The position numbers were made by a program, and so were the translations under genes. Source: Vibrio taketomensis (lineage in GTDB: Bacteria; Pseudomonadota; Gammaproteobacteria; Enterobacterales; Vibrionaceae). Taken from it: a stretch of 64,000 bases of DNA. Where the stretch lies: NCBI RefSeq assembly GCF_009938165.1, contig NZ_AP019649.1, positions 2,294,001-2,358,000 of the forward strand, in the 5' to 3' direction. Positions 59,886-64,000 of this stretch are shown piece after piece (position 1 is the stretch's first letter; every line of letters begins with the position of its first letter). The notes below the pieces were generated by a model, which did no database searches, was not told the origin of the DNA, and saw only the letters and a program-made list of their open reading frames with translations.

Positions 59886-60767
59886 ATGAATATTACCGTG
59901 ATAGGCCCTGGAGCTATTGGCTCATTATGGGCAAGCTATCTTACAGAAGCTGGGCATAGTGTTAATGTTTGGAGTCGCAGCTTTGATGAACAAATACGAA
60001 TCCAACGAGATGATCACGACGCTATTGAGCTCGCAAACAATAATATCAACCAGCTAAACAATGCAGATGTGATATTAGTGACGCTAAAAGCGCCTTATGT
60101 TACCCAAGTTTTGAGCACATTAGTGGAACACATCAACAGTGATACCATTTTGCTACTAATGCATAACGGCATGGGGACGGCAAGCGATGTACAACAAATG
60201 CTCCCAGCCAACCCACTACTGCTTGCGACAACCACTCATGGCGCTTATCGTCCCTCGAGCAAGCAAGTATTGCATACTGGACAAGGCAAAACGTTGTTTG
60301 GTGCAGTAAATGAATCAGGTCAGCAATGTCAGTTCCTCGTCGATGTGTTTAATCATGCGTTACCAACTGTTGACTGGCATAGCAATATCGAACAAGCGCT
60401 GTGGAACAAACTGGCAATCAACTGTGCCATCAATCCCCTTACTGCGCTATATGCGATTCCTAATGGTCACTTAGGTCAAAGCCAATACCGAGCACAACTT
60501 GACTCAGTGATCGATGAAGTGTGCCAAGTAATGCAAGCTGAAGGTATCGAAGTCGAGAACAGTGAACTGCATGCAAGCGTGCATGACGTTATTCGTGCCA
60601 CCAGCGACAATTATTCTTCGATGCAGCAAGACATTGCCCATCAGCGCTTGAGCGAGATAGACTTTATAACAGGCTATGTCGTGGCAAAAGCTGCGCAACA
60701 TCGCATTGATGTGCCAAGTAATACTAAGCTTTATCAAGCGATTAAACAGATTGAACAGAGTTGGTAA
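59886..60767 (+). CDS. panE: 2-dehydropantoate 2-reductase
   Basis: Reduces ketopantoate to pantoate with NADPH for coenzyme A synthesis. The ATG at 59886 (MNITVIGPGAIGSLWASYLTEAGH) starts at the nucleotide-binding motif GPGAIGS and gives 293 aa; TTG and ATG starts 18 and 15 bases upstream are less likely. The catalytic Lys region is WNKLAINCAINPLTALY. It is followed by yajL, as in E. coli, and the two are 3 bases apart. Confidence 0.94.
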   Translation: MNITVIGPGAIGSLWASYLTEAGHSVNVWSRSFDEQIRIQRDDHDAIELANNNINQLNNADVILVTLKAPYVTQVLSTLVEHINSDTILLLMHNGMGTASDVQQMLPANPLLLATTTHGAYRPSSKQVLHTGQGKTLFGAVNESGQQCQFLVDVFNHALPTVDWHSNIEQALWNKLAINCAINPLTALYAIPNGHLGQSQYRAQLDSVIDEVCQVMQAEGIEVENSELHASVHDVIRATSDNYSSMQQDIAHQRLSEIDFITGYVVAKAAQHRIDVPSNTKLYQAIKQIEQSW

Positions 60768-60770
60768 GTT

Positions 60771-61370
60771 ATGACTAAAAAAGTACTGGTTCCGATTGCC
60801 CAAGGCACGGAAGAGATGGAAGCGGTCACCATCATCGATATGATGGTGCGTGCGGGTTATGAAGTCGTGGTAGCAAGCGCAAACTTTGATGGTCAACTGA
60901 CGATGAAAGCCTCTCGAGGCGTAACGCTAACCGCAGATTGTCGTCTAGTCGATGTGGCGGACGATGAATTTGATGCGGTAATACTGTCTGGTGGTGTCGG
61001 CGGTAGTGAAGTCTTTCGTGATAGCACCGTATTGATTGAGATCGTTCGTCAGCAAATGTATGAAGGCAAACTGGTCGCCGCTATTTGCGCAGCACCTGCA
61101 CTGGTACTCGCTCACCACAAACTCTACCCTGATGCGCTAATGACCTGCCATCCAAGCTTTGAAAGTCACATTGACGCTAACAACTGGCGAGTCAAACGCG
61201 TCACCTATGACGTCAACCACAATCTGCTTACCAGCCAAGGCCCTGGGACGGCACTTGAGTTTGCTATGGAAATCATTATTCGTCTTTCTGGAAAAGCACA
61301 TGCATGGACAGTGGCAGAACCGATGGTGACAATCCCTACACTCCACTACCATGAAATCGGTGACGCATAA
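60771..61370 (+). CDS. yajL: DJ-1/PfpI family protein YajL
   Basis: Small cytoplasmic protein of the DJ-1 family, described as a redox-sensitive chaperone or deglycase in E. coli. The 199-aa protein has the nucleophile elbow AAICAAPALVL with the conserved Cys and Glu in QGTEEMEAVT. It lies 3 bases after panE and overlaps csdA by one base. Confidence 0.94.
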   Translation: MTKKVLVPIAQGTEEMEAVTIIDMMVRAGYEVVVASANFDGQLTMKASRGVTLTADCRLVDVADDEFDAVILSGGVGGSEVFRDSTVLIEIVRQQMYEGKLVAAICAAPALVLAHHKLYPDALMTCHPSFESHIDANNWRVKRVTYDVNHNLLTSQGPGTALEFAMEIIIRLSGKAHAWTVAEPMVTIPTLHYHEIGDA

Positions 61371-62581
61371 TGCTTGATATTGCAACAATTCGTCGCCAGT
61401 TCCCGGCACTAGCACAACAAGTTAACCAGCAAGCATTGGTGTATTTGGATAGCGCTGCGACCACACAAAAGCCCCAAGTTGTTATTGATGCGATCACTGA
61501 TTACTACAGCGCACAAAATGCCAACGTCCATCGCGGCAGCCACAGCCTAACAGCAAACGCGACCAGCCAATTTGAAGCGGCTCGCCACTGCGTGGCTGAC
61601 TTTATCAACGCCAAGAGTGATAAGGAAATCATATGGACTCGCGGCGCGACTGAAGCGCTTAATTTAATCGCTCAAACCTACGCCCGCAGCACGTTACAAG
61701 CTGGTGACGAAATTCTCATTGGTGAAATGGAACATCACGCCAATATTGTGCCGTGGCAAATCGTGGCAGAGCAGACTGGCGCAACAATTGTTAAAGCACC
61801 AATGACTCCAAATTGCCAGTTAGATACGGCGGCTTTTGAGGCTCTGCTCTCTGATAAAACGAAAATCGTAGCGCTTGCCCATACCACCAATGTCACTGGC
61901 ACCCGCCAACCGATCGAGAGCTTAATTACTCTTGCACACCAATATGGCGCTGTCGTTGTTATCGATGCGGCACAAGGGATCGTGCATGAAAAAATTGACG
62001 TTCAAGCAATGGATGCGGATTTTGTAGTCTTCTCTGGACACAAGATCTTTGCTCCTGCGGGGATTGGGGTTCTATACGGAAAATTATCCATTTTAGACGC
62101 TATGCCTCCTTGGCATGGCGGCGGTAAAATGGTGGAAAAAGTATCGTTTAGTGGCACCACCTTTAGCCAACTTCCCGGCAAGTTTGAAGCGGGGACACCC
62201 AATGTTGCAGGTGCAATTGCGCTTGCAAAGGCGATTGACTGGTATAGCCAATTTAACCGTGAGCACGTTGAAACTCACATTCATCAATTGGTTCAACAAA
62301 CGTACCAAGCATTATCTCAATATGACGACGTCAAAGTGGTTGGCTATCAAGAGAATGCCTCGGTCATTTCATTTATCGTCGACGGTGTGCATCATCAAGA
62401 TGTGGCGACACTACTCGACCAACAAGGTATTGCCGTACGCTCAGGAAACCACTGCGCCCACCCTTTAATGGATGCACTTGGGATAAGTGGTACGATTCGT
62501 ATTTCCTTCGCTATCTATAACGATCAGCAAGACGTGCAACGTTTACTAGCAGCAATCAATAAATGCCTTGATATGTTGTGA
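61370..62581 (+). CDS. csdA: Cysteine desulfurase, group II (CsdA/SufS-like)
   Basis: PLP enzyme that releases sulfur from cysteine for iron-sulfur clusters and other cofactors. The 403-aa protein has YLDSAATTQKP, the PLP-binding Lys in SGHKIFAPAGIG, EMEHHANIVPW and the catalytic Cys in RSGNHCAHPLM. CsdA is preferred over SufS because no suf genes are adjacent and the gene is not in a suf operon; the csdE gene is not in the window either. Confidence 0.9.
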   Translation: MLDIATIRRQFPALAQQVNQQALVYLDSAATTQKPQVVIDAITDYYSAQNANVHRGSHSLTANATSQFEAARHCVADFINAKSDKEIIWTRGATEALNLIAQTYARSTLQAGDEILIGEMEHHANIVPWQIVAEQTGATIVKAPMTPNCQLDTAAFEALLSDKTKIVALAHTTNVTGTRQPIESLITLAHQYGAVVVIDAAQGIVHEKIDVQAMDADFVVFSGHKIFAPAGIGVLYGKLSILDAMPPWHGGGKMVEKVSFSGTTFSQLPGKFEAGTPNVAGAIALAKAIDWYSQFNREHVETHIHQLVQQTYQALSQYDDVKVVGYQENASVISFIVDGVHHQDVATLLDQQGIAVRSGNHCAHPLMDALGISGTIRISFAIYNDQQDVQRLLAAINKCLDML

Positions 62582-62597
62582 TCATCCAACACAAACG

Positions 62598-62624
62598 AAA
62601 AGAGCCTCGATTGAGGCTCTTTTT
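62598..62624. terminator. Bidirectional terminator between csdA and ndk
   Basis: AAAGAGCCTC pairs perfectly with GAGGCTCTTT across GATT, between convergent genes. Confidence 0.9.
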
Positions 62625-62639
62625 GATTGATATCGACAA

Positions 62640-63065
62640 TTATCGAGGGCAGATTTCCGACTCAGGAAAGAAAAACGCAATTTCGCGTTCTGCCGATGCA
62701 GGGCTATCAGAACCATGGACAGAGTTGTGACGCATACTCAGTGCATAGTCAGCGCGAATGGTGCCGCAAGCCGCTTCTTCTGGGTTAGTTTTACCCATTA
62801 GCTCACGGTAACGACAAATCGCATCCTCACCTTCAAGCACCTGAACCATAATAGGACCAGAAGTCATAAATGCCTTCAAATCAGGGAAAAACTCTTTACC
62901 TTCATGCTCCGAGTAAAATCCGCTCGCTTGTTCTTCTGTGAGATGAACCATTTTAGCTGCGATAATACTCAGACCAGCTTTTTCAATTCGATGGTAAATT
63001 TCGCCAATGAGGTTGCGTTTCACCGCATCAGGCTTAACGATAGAAAAGGTTCTTTCTAGAGCCAT
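62640..63065 (-). CDS. ndk: Nucleoside diphosphate kinase
   Basis: Balances nucleoside triphosphate pools by transfer of the gamma phosphate through a phospho-His. The 141-aa protein begins [21 protein letters not shown] and has the active-site segment [15 protein letters not shown] with its catalytic His. pepB lies 72 bases upstream on the same strand, an arrangement also seen in E. coli relatives. Confidence 0.98.
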   Translation of the reverse strand: MALERTFSIVKPDAVKRNLIGEIYHRIEKAGLSIIAAKMVHLTEEQASGFYSEHEGKEFFPDLKAFMTSGPIMVQVLEGEDAICRYRELMGKTNPEEAACGTIRADYALSMRHNSVHGSDSPASAEREIAFFFPESEICPR

Positions 63066-63137
63066 AAGGGTTTCCTTCTACTTATCTCTTTTAATTGTCA
63101 TTGAGCAGTCTAATCGCTACTTAAGTAATTGTTGTAT

Positions 63138-64000
63138 TTAACGGGTTAAAATATGAGCTAGTGTGCGCACACCCATACCTGTGGCACCCGGAGCCAATTT
63201 TTGTGTTGCTGACTTACGATAAGTACCAGCACAATCGAAATGTAGCCAGCCTTTTTTGTAGTCTTCAACAAAGAAAGATAAGAAAGCTGCCGCCGTGCTT
63301 GCGCCAGGGCTAAAGTCACCGCTGCTGATGTTAGACAGATCAGCAAAGTTTGATGGCAACATACCACGATGGAAATCCGCAAGAGGCAGTGGCCATAGCC
63401 CCTCTTTCTCTGCGGTCGCAGCCGTTAACGCATGATGAGCGAGCTCATCATCAAAACTCATCAACGCATGATAATCATTACCCAATGCGTATTTCGCCGC
63501 GCCAGTCAGTGTCGCGCAATCAATGATCAGTTCAGGTTTTTGCTCGCTGGCATAAATCAAGCCATCAGCCAACACCAAACGCCCCTCAGCATCGGTATTC
63601 ATGATCTCAACGGTTTTACCATTTTTGTAGGTAATGATATCGCCAAGTTTCAGCGCACGACCTGAAATCATGTTCTCAGCACAACAAAGAATCAACTTAA
63701 CGCGCTTGTTCAAACCGCGCATAATCGCCAAGCCTAGACCACCAGTAATCGTTGCTGCTCCGCCCATGTCGGCTTTCATTGCTGTCATAAAATCTGAAGG
63801 TTTGATGCTGTAACCACCGGAATCAAAGGTGATGCCTTTACCCACCAAGCAAGCATAGACTGGTGCATTAACGTCGCCAGTTGGGTTGAAGTCTAATTGC
63901 AGCATCGCTGATGTACGCTCAGAACCGCGGCCAACCGCATAAATACCTTCCCAGCCTTCGGTAAGAAGATCTTTATCTTTAACGATACGTGCCGTTACCG
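63138..64000 (-). CDS. pepB: Peptidase B (M17 leucyl aminopeptidase family), N-terminal part outside the window
   Basis: Cytosolic metallo-aminopeptidase. The frame is open to the window end, so the start lies beyond 64000; the visible part begins [32 protein letters not shown] (split reading by hand). M17 motifs are [26 protein letters not shown] and the signature [14 protein letters not shown] with metal ligands. It resembles E. coli PepB more than PepA, as shown by [12 protein letters not shown] and the C-terminal [12 protein letters not shown]. Located upstream of ndk. Confidence 0.93.
   Translation of the reverse strand, partial: VTARIVKDKDLLTEGWEGIYAVGRGSERTSAMLQLDFNPTGDVNAPVYACLVGKGITFDSGGYSIKPSDFMTAMKADMGGAATITGGLGLAIMRGLNKRVKLILCCAENMISGRALKLGDIITYKNGKTVEIMNTDAEGRLVLADGLIYASEQKPELIIDCATLTGAAKYALGNDYHALMSFDDELAHHALTAATAEKEGLWPLPLADFHRGMLPSNFADLSNISSGDFSPGASTAAAFLSFFVEDYKKGWLHFDCAGTYRKSATQKLAPGATGMGVRTLAHILTR

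Noticed and set aside
1..64000. CRISPR array, IS element, prophage or integron
   Set aside because: No spaced direct repeats, transposase, integrase or attachment sites were seen; gene order is core Vibrio.

Overview
The window is chromosomal DNA of a gamma-proteobacterium, almost certainly a Vibrio. The evidence is a complete Na+-translocating NADH:quinone reductase locus (nqrABCDEF-apbE-nqrM), an OmpK-type porin, Vibrio-like protein sequences throughout, and conserved Vibrionaceae gene order. No rRNA, tRNA, insertion sequence, prophage, integron or CRISPR array was seen.

Layout. 1-16.7 kb, minus strand: the envelope and translation block dnaE(partial)-rnhB-lpxB-lpxA-fabZ-lpxD-skp-bamA-rseP-dxr-cdsA-uppS-frr-pyrH-tsf-rpsB, with an S2-type (t44-like) mRNA leader before rpsB. 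17-21.2 kb, plus strand: map, glnD and a yaeH-like gene. 21.3-27.4 kb, minus: pgpA-thiL-nusB-ribH-ribBA-ribE-ribD-nrdR. 27.5-32.4 kb, minus: proA-proB, crl, frsA, gpt. 32.7-34 kb: an AzgA-type purine permease with a PurR box. 34-35 kb: a 1 kb gap holding an apparent small transcription unit (promoter, 28-codon ORF, terminator, upstream FNR-like site) and an 11-codon upstream ORF before pepD. 36.9-39.3 kb, plus: a rimK operon. 39.3-45 kb: an NSS transporter with a TrpR-like operator, a yggN-like gene, a GreA/B-like gene, dinB, and a two-receiver GGDEF protein. 44.7-52.1 kb, minus: nqrM, apbE and nqrF-A. 52.5-56.7 kb: bolA, rlmG, yajG, ppiA, ampG. 56.8-58.6 kb, minus: chrR, its ECF sigma factor and a Lon-substrate-binding protein. 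59-64 kb: ompK, panE, yajL, csdA, ndk, pepB(partial).

How it fits together. Most genes are housekeeping: lipid A and outer-membrane assembly, isoprenoid and phospholipid precursors, translation, riboflavin and proline synthesis, nucleotide salvage, and flavin-dependent respiration. Riboflavin synthesis supplies FMN and FAD; ApbE attaches FMN to NqrB and NqrC, and NqrM helps assemble the complex. PurR-like sites link gpt, the purine permease and the nucleoside porin ompK.

Caution on sequence quality. Five conserved genes are broken as written: bamA, rseP, frsA, nqrE and rlmG. At least five of the lesions are single-base losses in short homopolymers, and bamA and rseP are normally essential, so most of these are probably sequencing errors. 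The nqrE lesion is more complex.

The most novel material is in the intergenic DNA: the 34.3-34.7 kb small-ORF unit, a three-hairpin region at 36.6 kb, and an 84-bp inverted repeat after nqrF.
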